A stretch of 54,269 bases of DNA from an uncultured Verrucomicrobiales bacterium (GTDB taxonomy: Bacteria; Verrucomicrobiota; Verrucomicrobiia; Verrucomicrobiales; DEV007): NCBI GenBank assembly GCA_937891465.1, contig CALAHF010000041.1, positions 1 to 54,269 of the forward strand. Direction: 5' to 3'. Numbering within the stretch: the stretch's first letter is position 1; the number at the start of each line of letters is the position of its first letter. A model generated the notes under the pieces. The model searched no databases, was not told the DNA's origin, and was given only the letters and a program-made list of their open reading frames with translations. This document shows, piece after piece, positions 39,576 to 47,828 of the stretch. Both the position numbers and the translations under genes were made by a program.

Positions 39576-41018
39576 ATGAGTTACACGATTCAATCTATCG
39601 ATCTTTTCGTCCGGGAAATGCCCCTGGACCGGATGTCATTCACAGTTGGGAGAGAAATTTCGGCGAAGAATCGGCGTCCCCGTGCCATTTTTCTAGTTCG
39701 TTTGAAACTGATTATCGACGGCCACACGAAGACAATTGTGGGGCGATCCGGCGATCGGCCCTCATTTGGATGGCTGGATAAACGAAGCGATCGCACGCCT
39801 GAAGAAAAATTGGCAGCTTTGATTTCTTTGGTGAAAAAAGCACGAACGGTTTACCTGGAAAACGGCGCGAGTTTTGAAACTCCATTCTCGTTTTGGAAAA
39901 CGAGTCACGAGAAAATAATGGACTATGCCAAAGCGGAAAATCACGAAGCGCTTTCTGCCAGTTACGCTTCGGCACTGTTTGAGCGGGCAGTGATCGATGC
40001 GGTTTGCAGAGCCGAAAGGTTGCCGTTTTTTGAAATGGTGCGGGACGGAAAACTCGGGATTGATCCCCGCGTGGTTCATCCAGAATTGAAGGGTTTTGAT
40101 CTGCAAAGAATTATTCCACTTCATCAACGGAGCCGATTTTTCATCCGCCACACAGTTGGTCTAGCCGACCCGATTTCAGAAAATGATTTGGAAAAACGAA
40201 TTGGCGATGGAGAGCCCGAAACACTTGAGGAATATGTGAAACGGGACGGGCTTCGCTTCTTTAAAGTGAAAATCTCCGGCGATATCGAAGCGGACTTGGC
40301 GCGGTTGAATCGAATTTGGCTTGAAGCAGTCGTGAAGGCAGATCAGCCAACCATTACTCTGGATGGAAATGAGGCGTACAAGGACATTGATGAGTTTTAT
40401 CGATTCGTTACGGAATTTGAGAAGCGCTACCTCGGGCTTTTTCAGCATACGGCATTTATCGAACAGCCTCTGACGCGTCAGCTGACTCACGATCCGAAAA
40501 CGGCTGCGACGATCCAGAAGATTTCTGCGCTGAAACCTCTTGTGATCGACGAAGCCGACGGAACTGTCGACTCGTTCAAAAATGCGTTCGCCATTGGTTA
40601 CTCAGGAACGTCCCACAAAAACTGCAAAGGCGTTTTTAAATCGATTTTGAATCGCGCGTTGTGCTTTCATTTCGCCGACACAACCGGCCGCGAAGCATTT
40701 ATCAGCGGAGAAGATCTGTCGAACATGCCGATCGTTCCGCTTCATCAGGATTTCGACGCGCTCAGCCTTCTCGACATTTCTCACACCGAGCGGAACGGAC
40801 ACCACTACGGTTTCGGACTTTCGCATCTAACGGCACTGGAAAAACAGCATGTTTCGAAAAACCATTCTGATTTGTATGTGAAACGAGGTGATGAGTTATT
40901 TCTCAACATCCGCGACGGAGCCGTCGATTGCGGCTCTGTTTTAGGGGCTGGATTCGGTGGCGACACCACGCCGGATTGGGATTCCCTCACTCCTCTTGAT
41001 TATTGGAAGCCTGAATGA
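39576..41018 (+). CDS. Enolase-superfamily protein, function unknown
   Basis: A 480-residue protein whose C-terminal barrel has the enolase-superfamily ligands and bases: FFKVKISGD (Lys-x-Lys), TLDGNEAYKD (Asp/Asn-x-Glu), FIEQPLTR (Glu) and LVIDEADG (Asp/Glu). The N-terminal capping part (about 1-180) has RPSFGWLDKR and a long helical insertion, larger than typical mandelate racemase members. Near the C-terminus, HTERNGHHYGFGLSHLTALEK is a His-rich segment close to where the catalytic base would sit. The acid substrate is not identifiable. Convergent with the DapA-like gene, with R6 between them. Confidence 0.78.
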   Translation: MSYTIQSIDLFVREMPLDRMSFTVGREISAKNRRPRAIFLVRLKLIIDGHTKTIVGRSGDRPSFGWLDKRSDRTPEEKLAALISLVKKARTVYLENGASFETPFSFWKTSHEKIMDYAKAENHEALSASYASALFERAVIDAVCRAERLPFFEMVRDGKLGIDPRVVHPELKGFDLQRIIPLHQRSRFFIRHTVGLADPISENDLEKRIGDGEPETLEEYVKRDGLRFFKVKISGDIEADLARLNRIWLEAVVKADQPTITLDGNEAYKDIDEFYRFVTEFEKRYLGLFQHTAFIEQPLTRQLTHDPKTAATIQKISALKPLVIDEADGTVDSFKNAFAIGYSGTSHKNCKGVFKSILNRALCFHFADTTGREAFISGEDLSNMPIVPLHQDFDALSLLDISHTERNGHHYGFGLSHLTALEKQHVSKNHSDLYVKRGDELFLNIRDGAVDCGSVLGAGFGGDTTPDWDSLTPLDYWKPE

Positions 41019-41024
41019 TTTTCA

Positions 41025-41067
41025 CGAAACGACAGGGTCTGTTCGACGAACAGGCCCTGTTCATTCG
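41025..41067 (+). repeat. 43-bp dispersed hairpin repeat, copy R6
   Basis: CAGGGTCTGTTCGACGAACAG core; the inner stem is extended to six pairs (CTGTTC with GAACAG). It begins 6 nt after the stop of the plus-strand enolase-superfamily gene and supplies the Asn-Glu-TGA end (41061-41063) of the convergent DapA-like gene. Confidence 0.88.
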
Positions 41068-42098
41068 TTGAGCCATCGTTCCAAATTTTCTGAAACGAAA
41101 TCGTCGTCGATTAAATCCGGATACGAATTCTGAATTCGATTGAGTTCTTCAAATTGTCCGGGGGAAAGTTTTTCGTTGGGATTCAAGCACCGGTTTGAGG
41201 GAACCACACCCTGGCGGCGAAGAACTTCGAGAATGCCGGGAATACAACCGTGAAAACTATTCACGGCATCGAAAATCACTCCATTCGCATCGGTCAGCTG
41301 CGCGTTTTTCGTGAGCCACGTTTGATCAAATTCGGCTGTTGATTTGATTTCCTCCAGTAACTCGACCGCTCGCTTCGCCCAGACCCCCCATTGTCCAAGC
41401 AGCCCGCCGACGATCCGCTGTTTCTTGCTGTCGAACTCAAATTCGGTGAGCAAATCGGTGATGATCGAATCGTCGTTCCCCGTGTAAAGCGCGATGTCTT
41501 CACGACCGGATTCAATCACTGCCCGAACTACGTCATTGGTGGCGTAGCGATTGAACGGAGCGATTTTTATTGCGACGACGTTTTCTATTTCCGCGAAACG
41601 TTTCCAAAAATCGAAGGGGAGAATGTGACCGCCGACGGACGGTTGGAGATAAAATCCAATGATCGGAATTTTTTGGGAAATGTCCTCGCAGTGTGCGAGC
41701 AACTCATCCTGTGATGAATCGCTCATCGCGGTCATGCTGAGAAGGCCGGCGTGATATCCGTTTTTCAGAGCGAGTTCACTTTCCTGAAGAGCCTGTTGTG
41801 TTTTCCCGCAAATGCCGGCAATTTTCAAAAGGGGACTTGCATTTTCACCGAGCCAAGAATCGATTTCTTCTGAACACAATTTTAGAACGGGCCCAAAAAG
41901 CGCATGTTCAGGATCACGGATTTCGAACTGAGTTGAATGAACGCCAACCGCAATTCCACCGACTCCGGCATCAAGGTAATAGCGGACCAAAGCCCGTTGA
42001 TGTTGCTGCGACCAGGAGGCGTCTTCGTTCAATGCTAAAGGCATCGCCGGAATTGCCTGGCCTGCAAAAAGATGAGAGCGAATGGATTCGAGGTTCAT
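41061..42098 (-). CDS. DapA-family aldolase/dehydratase
   Basis: A 345-residue member of the dihydrodipicolinate synthase/N-acetylneuraminate lyase family. Lys178 in VVAIKIAPFNRY is the Schiff-base residue and Tyr150 in IIGFYLQPSVGG the proton relay. The N-terminus (ALVRYYLDAGVGGIAVGVHSTQFEIRD) differs from the GTTGE motif of true DapA, so a catabolic pyruvate-type aldolase is more likely than lysine synthesis. It lies 9 nt downstream of an epimerase-like gene on the same strand, suggesting a two-step carbohydrate or keto-acid pathway. The last codons are inside repeat R6. Confidence 0.88.
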   Translation of the reverse strand: MNLESIRSHLFAGQAIPAMPLALNEDASWSQQHQRALVRYYLDAGVGGIAVGVHSTQFEIRDPEHALFGPVLKLCSEEIDSWLGENASPLLKIAGICGKTQQALQESELALKNGYHAGLLSMTAMSDSSQDELLAHCEDISQKIPIIGFYLQPSVGGHILPFDFWKRFAEIENVVAIKIAPFNRYATNDVVRAVIESGREDIALYTGNDDSIITDLLTEFEFDSKKQRIVGGLLGQWGVWAKRAVELLEEIKSTAEFDQTWLTKNAQLTDANGVIFDAVNSFHGCIPGILEVLRRQGVVPSNRCLNPNEKLSPGQFEELNRIQNSYPDLIDDDFVSENLERWLNE

Positions 42099-42107
42099 GG
42101 TTCTGGA

Positions 42108-43139
42108 TCAATACTTTCCATCGCGGACTTCAAAATTGGTGGGTTTTCCGAGAAGTGGTCTTCCTTTTTCGATCCACGGAGCCACCCATTCCATCAAGGT
42201 TTCTTCAGAGATTTCCGGAGCGCCAAACAGAGAATGCGAAAGCGAAGCATTATTCAACCAAGCCTCAGTTGCTTCGATCCCGGTGATTTCAGTGGGCTTT
42301 GAAAATCGCTCTCCAAACCACGATGCGATCTCACGAACGTGTAGAATTTTCTCCCCTGTAACATTCAAAATAAAGGCATCAGGCGCCGGAGCTGTTTTTC
42401 CCAAAGCACAGATAATATGACGCGTCGCATCGCCCTGCCAGATGCAGTTCAAATGCCCCATCGTGACATCGACTGGCTGTTGATGAAAAACCTTGTGAGC
42501 GATATCGACGAGAACGCCGTAGCGAAGATCGACCGAATAATTCAGTCGGATCAGGGCGAGGGGAGTGCGATTCGTTTCGCTGGCTTTCAAGAATGCCTGT
42601 TCTCGACCAAGGCAGGAAATGGCATAGTCACCTGCCGGAACGACTGGATCGGATTCCCGAGAGCCGCCTGAATCTGCCGAAACAAACGGATACACACAGC
42701 CGGTTGAAAGCGCGACAATTTTGGAATCTTTGAATCGATTTGCAAATCGCGCTGGCATCGTTTCGTTAAAAAGCGTGAGCACTTCGGGCGCGTTGCTGGT
42801 TCCAAATTTCTGGCCTGCCAAAAAACACACAGCTTCGGAATCGGGTAACCTTTCTGCCGCCCCTTCAGAGGTCAAATCGCACGGAATAGTTTCGATTCCC
42901 GCTTTTTCAAAAGGCTCCCGTTTTGTCGGATCTCCGAAACGGGAAACCGCGATCAACCGATTTGATTTTCCGCTGACATCGAGCGCTTTTCGCAACATTT
43001 TGCAAAGATGAAATCCCATTTTTCCACCGGCTCCCGCGACTAGAATCGGTCCGTCAATTTGGGAAACGGTGCCAATCACTTGCTCGTTCGGCTCAGAGGC
43101 CAGTTCATCGAGTTCAATCTCGTTTGTAGGAGCAGTCAT
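42108..43139 (-). CDS. NAD-dependent epimerase/dehydratase family protein lacking the SDR Lys
   Basis: A 343-residue extended SDR. The Rossmann motif is GAGGKMG at 36-42, and STGCVYPF and a LIRLNYSVDLRYG segment follow. At the active site the usual YxxxK reads Y172-A-I-S-C176 (DYAISCLGRE), so the catalytic Lys is replaced by Cys. The protein may still bind NAD and act as a nucleotide-sugar or other oxidoreductase with altered chemistry, or as a binding protein. The first 28 residues before PILVAGAGGK are longer than usual, so a later start is possible. R7 ends 9 nt upstream of ATG 43139. Confidence 0.82.
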   Translation of the reverse strand: MTAPTNEIELDELASEPNEQVIGTVSQIDGPILVAGAGGKMGFHLCKMLRKALDVSGKSNRLIAVSRFGDPTKREPFEKAGIETIPCDLTSEGAAERLPDSEAVCFLAGQKFGTSNAPEVLTLFNETMPARFANRFKDSKIVALSTGCVYPFVSADSGGSRESDPVVPAGDYAISCLGREQAFLKASETNRTPLALIRLNYSVDLRYGVLVDIAHKVFHQQPVDVTMGHLNCIWQGDATRHIICALGKTAPAPDAFILNVTGEKILHVREIASWFGERFSKPTEITGIEATEAWLNNASLSHSLFGAPEISEETLMEWVAPWIEKGRPLLGKPTNFEVRDGKY

Positions 43140-43148
43140 TGGATTCTA

Positions 43149-43191
43149 CGAACCAACAGGGTCTGTTCAGAGAAGCAACCCTGTTCGTTCG
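43149..43191 (+). repeat. 43-bp dispersed hairpin repeat, copy R7
   Basis: CGAACCAACAGGGT pairs with ACCCTGTTCGTTCG (13 of 14 positions). The inner hairpin is changed (CTGTTCAGAGAAG). It sits 9 nt before the epimerase-like ATG (minus strand) and contains the TGA stop (43167-43169) of the upstream small frame. Confidence 0.9.
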
Positions 43192-43505
43192 CAAAAACGC
43201 GTATTCCAATCACCTCCGCCGGGAATCCAGTAGAAGCGGTGATCGGTGAGGTTGCGGTCGAGACTTCGCATCGGTTTGTAAATTTTGTTCACGTATTTTA
43301 GGAGAACCCCAGATCGCCCGGGTTTTCGAATTTGAAGAGTGCCACCGCCCATCGCAATGGTGATCTCCCCACTAGGGCTGATGTTCAGACTGGCGGTGTC
43401 GTCCAAAACCACACCGGCATCCCCGATTCTTCCGACGACCTAGGCTGCGACATACAAAGCCAAAACGATCGCCGCAATGGGACCCATTTTTCTATGGCTC
43501 TTCAT
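43167..43505 (-). pseudogene. Small secreted or membrane protein broken by amber codon
   Basis: From ATG 43505 the frame gives a hydrophobic leader (MGPIAAIVLALYVAA from codon 7), hits TAG at 43440-43442, and continues in the same frame as VVGRIGDAG, then VLDDTASLNISPSGEITIAMGGG and KIYKPMRSLDRNLTDHRFYWIPGGGDWN to TGA 43167 inside R7. Without the amber codon the product would be about 112 residues, a short exported or anchored protein of a family I do not recognise. The downstream part alone could start at GTG 43412 and would then lack the leader. Confidence 0.55.
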
Positions 43506-43585
43506 TTGGTGGAATTCGGTCTCTGGGAGTGGCGAAACGGGATCGGGCATCGAAGCTGGATTGAAAATTGATGATAGCTGCAATT

Positions 43586-44419
43586 TCATTCACGACGAAG
43601 CAACCTCCGAAAGTTTCCGCCAAGAATAAGTTTTCGTGCTTCGTCAGGAATATTGGCTCCCACTATTTTTCCCAGTTCAGTCCCCAATGATCTCGAAGGA
43701 AGATGACTCCCAAAAACGATGCGTTCCGGCCCGAGTTCACGCATGGCCATTTCGATAAATCCCGCCGTGGCGTCAAAGCCCGAAGTCTCGACCAGAATAT
43801 TTGGTGAATCGCGAACGGCGCAAATTCCCTTTTCCCACTCTCCGCCGGCGTGAGCGCAGATGAACTGCTGCTCCGGGAAGCGCGCGGCGAGTTCCGCCAG
43901 CTCAGAGGGGAGGGAATGCCCGGGGCTCGTTTTTCCACCAGTGACATGCCATGTGTGCTGCATGATCACGGCTTTCAATTCAGCAATTCGCTCGATCAAT
44001 GGATTGAAATTCTTGTGGGTGCAGGGGAGGGATCCAGGTCCGCCTCCAGCAAAGTAAACGCCTAGCATTTGACCATCGCGAATCCAGTGATTCAAAGCAT
44101 CAAGCGACGCTGAAACGTCGTTCGCATTCAGATGAATCATTCCGAGGAGTTTCTCCGGCCATCGCTTGAGCGGCGCGGAAATCAGGTCAGGTGTCTCCCT
44201 CCGAGATTTTTCAAATGCGGCATCAGTTGTTGTCCCGATCCCGACATGAGCGAAGTAGCACAGCTTTTCAATGTTCCCTATTTCGATGGCGCGTTGCGAA
44301 CGCTTCATGTCGCCTTCGAAATCCCGGTAAGATGGAAGAAAGTAAGAGTCCCAGATCAGATCACTTTTTAACTGCTCAGCGGAAGGGAGCCCAAAGGATG
44401 TGCCGTCGTGATCGCTCAT
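43586..44419 (-). CDS. Amidohydrolase-like TIM barrel (Amidohydro_2 type), atypical metal site
   Basis: A 277-residue cytoplasmic TIM-barrel protein without signal peptide. Late barrel motifs are MQHTWHVTGG, FICAHAGGEWEKG and FGSHLPSRS, and IIWDSY replaces the first-strand HxH motif (LIWDSYFLPS has no His). In ordinary Amidohydro_2 enzymes the final strand carries Asp (GTDxP); here it is His (GSHLP). Metal binding is therefore altered. ATG 44419 overlaps the stop of the upstream paralogue by 4 nt (ATGA), indicating coupled translation. The reaction is unknown. Confidence 0.82.
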   Translation of the reverse strand: MSDHDGTSFGLPSAEQLKSDLIWDSYFLPSYRDFEGDMKRSQRAIEIGNIEKLCYFAHVGIGTTTDAAFEKSRRETPDLISAPLKRWPEKLLGMIHLNANDVSASLDALNHWIRDGQMLGVYFAGGGPGSLPCTHKNFNPLIERIAELKAVIMQHTWHVTGGKTSPGHSLPSELAELAARFPEQQFICAHAGGEWEKGICAVRDSPNILVETSGFDATAGFIEMAMRELGPERIVFGSHLPSRSLGTELGKIVGANIPDEARKLILGGNFRRLLRRE

Positions 44420-45255
44420 CCTGTTAGAAATGTCTTAGCGTTCTTGTTCATCAACAGCGAGAGGGAGCTATCGGGTAGATCCGATTCATGAACGCGGATT
44501 AGCGATGCTTCGGGAATGAGGAAGGGAGCATGAGTTCCAAACATGACCCGAGACTCGGGAATCGTCTTCAGCATTGCCGCAACGCCATTCGTTTGATCCA
44601 CTCGCGAAACATCAAAATGAATGTTCGGAATGCTTGCGAGCTTTTCGACCAACTCACCGCGAGGTCTCCAATTAAGAATTTGGATACGACCGACGTGATT
44701 CTCGATCAGTGGCGTGAGATCAACATCTGCTACTCGCAATTGGTCTGGTTGGGTTCTTACGTCTTCAAAGACCGCCGCGATCTGGACGAACAACTTTGCA
44801 TCAGCCGCCAGATTCAGCAGCTTCAGGAACCGTGGATTATTGAGTTCGTATCCATGATAGTTCGGATGCAGTCGGATTCCGCGCATGGCGTGATCACCAA
44901 TGCATTGCTTTAAATCATCTTCCCATCCGTGCAGGTTGGGATTGATCGAACCCACTGGAATCAATTCACTGAATCCTGCACACTCAGATACCAGTCGATC
45001 GTTCACCGATGAAATATCGCGTTGCAGGATTCCTTCGAAGCTGCCCGCTAAGGCCGTCGTAATCCCCAGCTTCCGCAGTTTCGCAGCCAACTGCTGGGTG
45101 TCATCCAGAGGTAGCCGTCGAAACGGCCAGCGGGACAAACTCACATTTGTATCGATGATGTTGAGTTCAGTTTCATTGGCCCAAGCCGACGGACTCAATG
45201 TTGCGACAGTGCCGGTTGCGATGGCTGATTGAATAAGTGTTCGACGTTTCATCAT
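44416..45255 (-). CDS. Exported amidohydrolase-like protein, atypical metal site
   Basis: The frame is open from 45354, but that part overlaps the DUF1501 gene; ATG 45255 (or 45252) begins MKRRTLIQSAIATGTVATLSPSAWA, a twin-arginine-like signal peptide, giving about 279 residues. Barrel features include DTNVSLSRWPFRRLP in place of the first HxH motif, GIRLHPNYHGYEL, and FGTHAPFLIP with His in place of the usual Asp. It is a paralogue of the gene that overlaps its 3' end, one exported and one cytoplasmic, suggesting related steps or substrates in two compartments. It lies 25 nt downstream of a DUF1501 gene. Confidence 0.82.
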   Translation of the reverse strand: MMKRRTLIQSAIATGTVATLSPSAWANETELNIIDTNVSLSRWPFRRLPLDDTQQLAAKLRKLGITTALAGSFEGILQRDISSVNDRLVSECAGFSELIPVGSINPNLHGWEDDLKQCIGDHAMRGIRLHPNYHGYELNNPRFLKLLNLAADAKLFVQIAAVFEDVRTQPDQLRVADVDLTPLIENHVGRIQILNWRPRGELVEKLASIPNIHFDVSRVDQTNGVAAMLKTIPESRVMFGTHAPFLIPEASLIRVHESDLPDSSLSLLMNKNAKTFLTG

Positions 45256-45280
45256 TCCCCTGGTCGCTTGCCCAATTTCC

Positions 45281-46702
45281 TCATGACAGAATTTCATGCA
45301 CGACCCGCGGCTCCTCAAAGCCTGTGAGTCGTTCTTCCAATCCACTTCGCTCAAAGAACAATTTTTGATGATGCAATCCTAACTGATGCAGAATCGTCGC
45401 GTGAAAATCGTGAACGCTGACGGGATTTTCGACCACGGCGTGGCCAAATTCATCGGTTTTTCCGTAGGTCATACCGCCTTTGATCCCGCCGCCTGCCATC
45501 CAGCTGGTGAAGGCTTGCATGTTGTGGTCGCGTCCTGAATAATCGTCGCCAATGATCTGCGACGTCGGGGTGCGGCCGAATTCGCCCCCGAAAATCACGA
45601 GCGTGGAATCGAGAAGACCGCGTTGTTTTAAATCACGCAGCAATCCGGCGATTGGTTTGTCAGTTCGGTGACAAATCGCGCGATGATTGGCATTCAAATC
45701 AGAATGGCTGTCCCACGGTTGTTCTTCCAGAAAGATCTGCACGAACCGGACCCCGCGCTCAACGAGACGTCGGGCCAGCAGACAACGACGCCCGTAGCAA
45801 TCGGTCAGCTTTTCGTCGACACCGTAGAGCGCTTTGGTGTGCGGTTGTTCCTGCTCCAAATCAAGCGCTTCGCCAGCGGAAAGCTGCATCCGGGCGGCGA
45901 GCCCATAGCTCTCGATTCGGGCATCGAGCTCTGGGTTATGGGGACGCTCTTTTCGGTGAATTTCATCAAGCTGTGAAAGCAAGCCACGAGCTGATTCTGT
46001 TACCGCAGAGGGTTCGTCATACTGCGGTTTGAGATTTAAAACAGGTGAGCCAGTTGGGCGAAACGGCGTCCCCTGAAACGTCGGCGAGAGAAATCCCGAG
46101 CTCCAATTGCGCGTTCCGTTCTTCGGCATGCCCAGCGGATCGTTTAGCACCACGTAGGCAGGGAGATTCTGATTTTCTGATCCAAGCCCATAGGTCGTCC
46201 AGGCGCCAAGGGTTGGATAGCCCATGAAAAGCCGGCCGCTATGAATTTTGTAAAGCGCGTTGTCGTGGTTCGGATGATCCGTCCACATCGAATTGATCAA
46301 GCAAATGTCGTCCGCCATTTTCGCCGTGTGCGGCAGGCAATCTGCCATCCACATTCCCGATTGCCCATGCTGCGCCATCGGATACTGACCACCCATGACG
46401 ACGCCGATTTTGCCTGTGCCCGAGTTTCCGAGTTCTTCGTTGTTCAAGGGAAATGGCTGCCCGTCGTAGCGGTTCAGAACCGGTTTTGGATCGAACAAAT
46501 CCATCTGGCTCGGACCACCGTTCATAAACAGCTGGATCACCGATTTCGCCTTCGCTGGGTGATGCCCGTGTCTCGCGTGGAGATTAAAAGGCGCCGCAGG
46601 CCCGGTGGCTTCGCCTCCGAAAAGGTCATTTGTAAAAAGGTGCGCCAACGCCGCGCCGAAAATGCCGTCGCTGGTGCGTTGAAAGAAGTCGCGTCGTTTC
46701 AT
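45281..46702 (-). CDS. DUF1501 protein, Tat-exported sulfatase-fold
   Basis: A 473-residue DUF1501 protein: Tat-like N-terminus MKRRDFFQRTSDGIFGAALA, then KSVIQLFMNGGPSQMDLFDPKP, FVQIFLEEQPWDSHSDL, FGGEFGRTP and [14 protein letters not shown]. It is a paralogue of the DUF1501 protein at 5622-7061. The di-heme PSD1 gene (start 51277, end 48449, same strand) is the likely partner but is separated by the plus-strand SEC-C and RelE-type genes, mirroring the arrangement at the other locus. Two amidohydrolase genes follow closely, so they may share a transcript. Confidence 0.93.
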   Translation of the reverse strand: MKRRDFFQRTSDGIFGAALAHLFTNDLFGGEATGPAAPFNLHARHGHHPAKAKSVIQLFMNGGPSQMDLFDPKPVLNRYDGQPFPLNNEELGNSGTGKIGVVMGGQYPMAQHGQSGMWMADCLPHTAKMADDICLINSMWTDHPNHDNALYKIHSGRLFMGYPTLGAWTTYGLGSENQNLPAYVVLNDPLGMPKNGTRNWSSGFLSPTFQGTPFRPTGSPVLNLKPQYDEPSAVTESARGLLSQLDEIHRKERPHNPELDARIESYGLAARMQLSAGEALDLEQEQPHTKALYGVDEKLTDCYGRRCLLARRLVERGVRFVQIFLEEQPWDSHSDLNANHRAICHRTDKPIAGLLRDLKQRGLLDSTLVIFGGEFGRTPTSQIIGDDYSGRDHNMQAFTSWMAGGGIKGGMTYGKTDEFGHAVVENPVSVHDFHATILHQLGLHHQKLFFERSGLEERLTGFEEPRVVHEILS

Positions 46703-46863
46703 GGATACTTCATTGTAGAGGAATTAAGCGATTCAGAAAGACCCGCGAAAGCGGCAACTGAAACGACGATTCTTACCGGTTAATATAAATGGTAGCTTCA
46801 TGCTTCGACGTAGAGCTTTTGGTTTGATATAACCTTTAACACGATCACAACTCTTCACCCTAA

Positions 46864-47828
46864 ATGTTGTCGGAATCGTCGTTTAACCAATTAGTGGAGC
46901 AGGCTCGGGAGATTGAATACTGCCAGGAGGATATTGCAATGCTGGCCGGACTACTTCCATCGGACGATGGCGATGTCGCAGCTCTGTTGGAGCGATGCAT
47001 TTCAGAAAAGTGTGGTCAGCCTTTCTCTCACTTGTGGATGGCGGCGCATTGGGCGGATCGACCGGTGCCGGGGCGGCTTTTGGAACATAGCGTGGAGCTG
47101 ATGCCAGATTCGACAATGTGTTTTCGGACGGCTCGCAGATGCACTGAGTCGGAACCAGGGGAAACGGTGCGGGCGCTGATTGCAGTGGCTGAGATGGGTC
47201 ACGTGGAAACTTTTACCAGATTGGTCAGCCTTTCGCTGGTGGTTACTGATAGGAGTGCAGCAGAATCTACTCACGGTCCATTGACGGAGGAGATCCCATT
47301 GTTGGCTAGGAAACTGGCTCGCAGCTACCGAAACGCCCACTTTGAATCAGCTCTGACGGTTAAATCGTTTCTTTCAGTGCTTGCGGATTTTCTAGATGAC
47401 GCGGAGCTGAGAAAGATCAATAATGAACGGTTTGATGGATATGAGGAAGGGGGGGCAAGTGTTTCTGGCAAGAGATTGAAGGAAAAATTAACCGTTTTCG
47501 GGATTCGGTTCCTGCGAACCGGCCAGAAATAATTCTCTCCGGGTATCAGGTGCGCCGTGCTGTGGAAAAGGCGGGACGCAACGCTGCTTGCCCATGTGGC
47601 AGCGGCAAAAAACACAAGCGGTGCTGCATGGTGGAGGATCAGAAAAAGTTGGCGCGGTCGTCACATGTGGCCGGGAAAACGCTGGAAGATTTGGATCAGG
47701 AAAGGGAGTTGCATCTCAGTATCGAAACGCTGGGGGCAATGAAGTTGCATCATGTGATGCGGATGGATCCGTCGAAAATTCCCAAGGAAAAGGCGGAGTT
47801 AGTTATCATGCGGCTCTGGCAGAATTGA
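46864..47828 (+). pseudogene. SEC-C zinc-motif protein frameshifted in a G7 run
   Basis: The frame from ATG 46864 encodes a helical protein (LVEQAREIEYCQEDIAMLAGLLP..) with no family I recognise. At the G7 run 47449-47455 the frame from codon 196 becomes VSGKRLKEKL and stops at 47532. A shift of one base instead gives KCFWQEIEGKINRFRDSVP, RPEIILSGYQVRRAVEK and then a SEC-C zinc motif GRNAACPCGSGKKHKRCC. This reads like a genuine continuation, so the intact gene probably ran 46864-47828 (about 320 residues) with the SEC-C motif near residue 240, before a short tail ending at 47828. Alternatively the SEC-C part starts separately at GTG 47550 (92 residues). The G run could be an error, a mutation or a phase-variation tract. 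Confidence 0.65.

Noticed and set aside
47588-47824. First 79 codons of the long frame ending at 48373
   Set aside because: They overlap the SEC-C motif in another frame and are low-complexity (Gly/Ser-rich); only the part from about 47825 looks coding.
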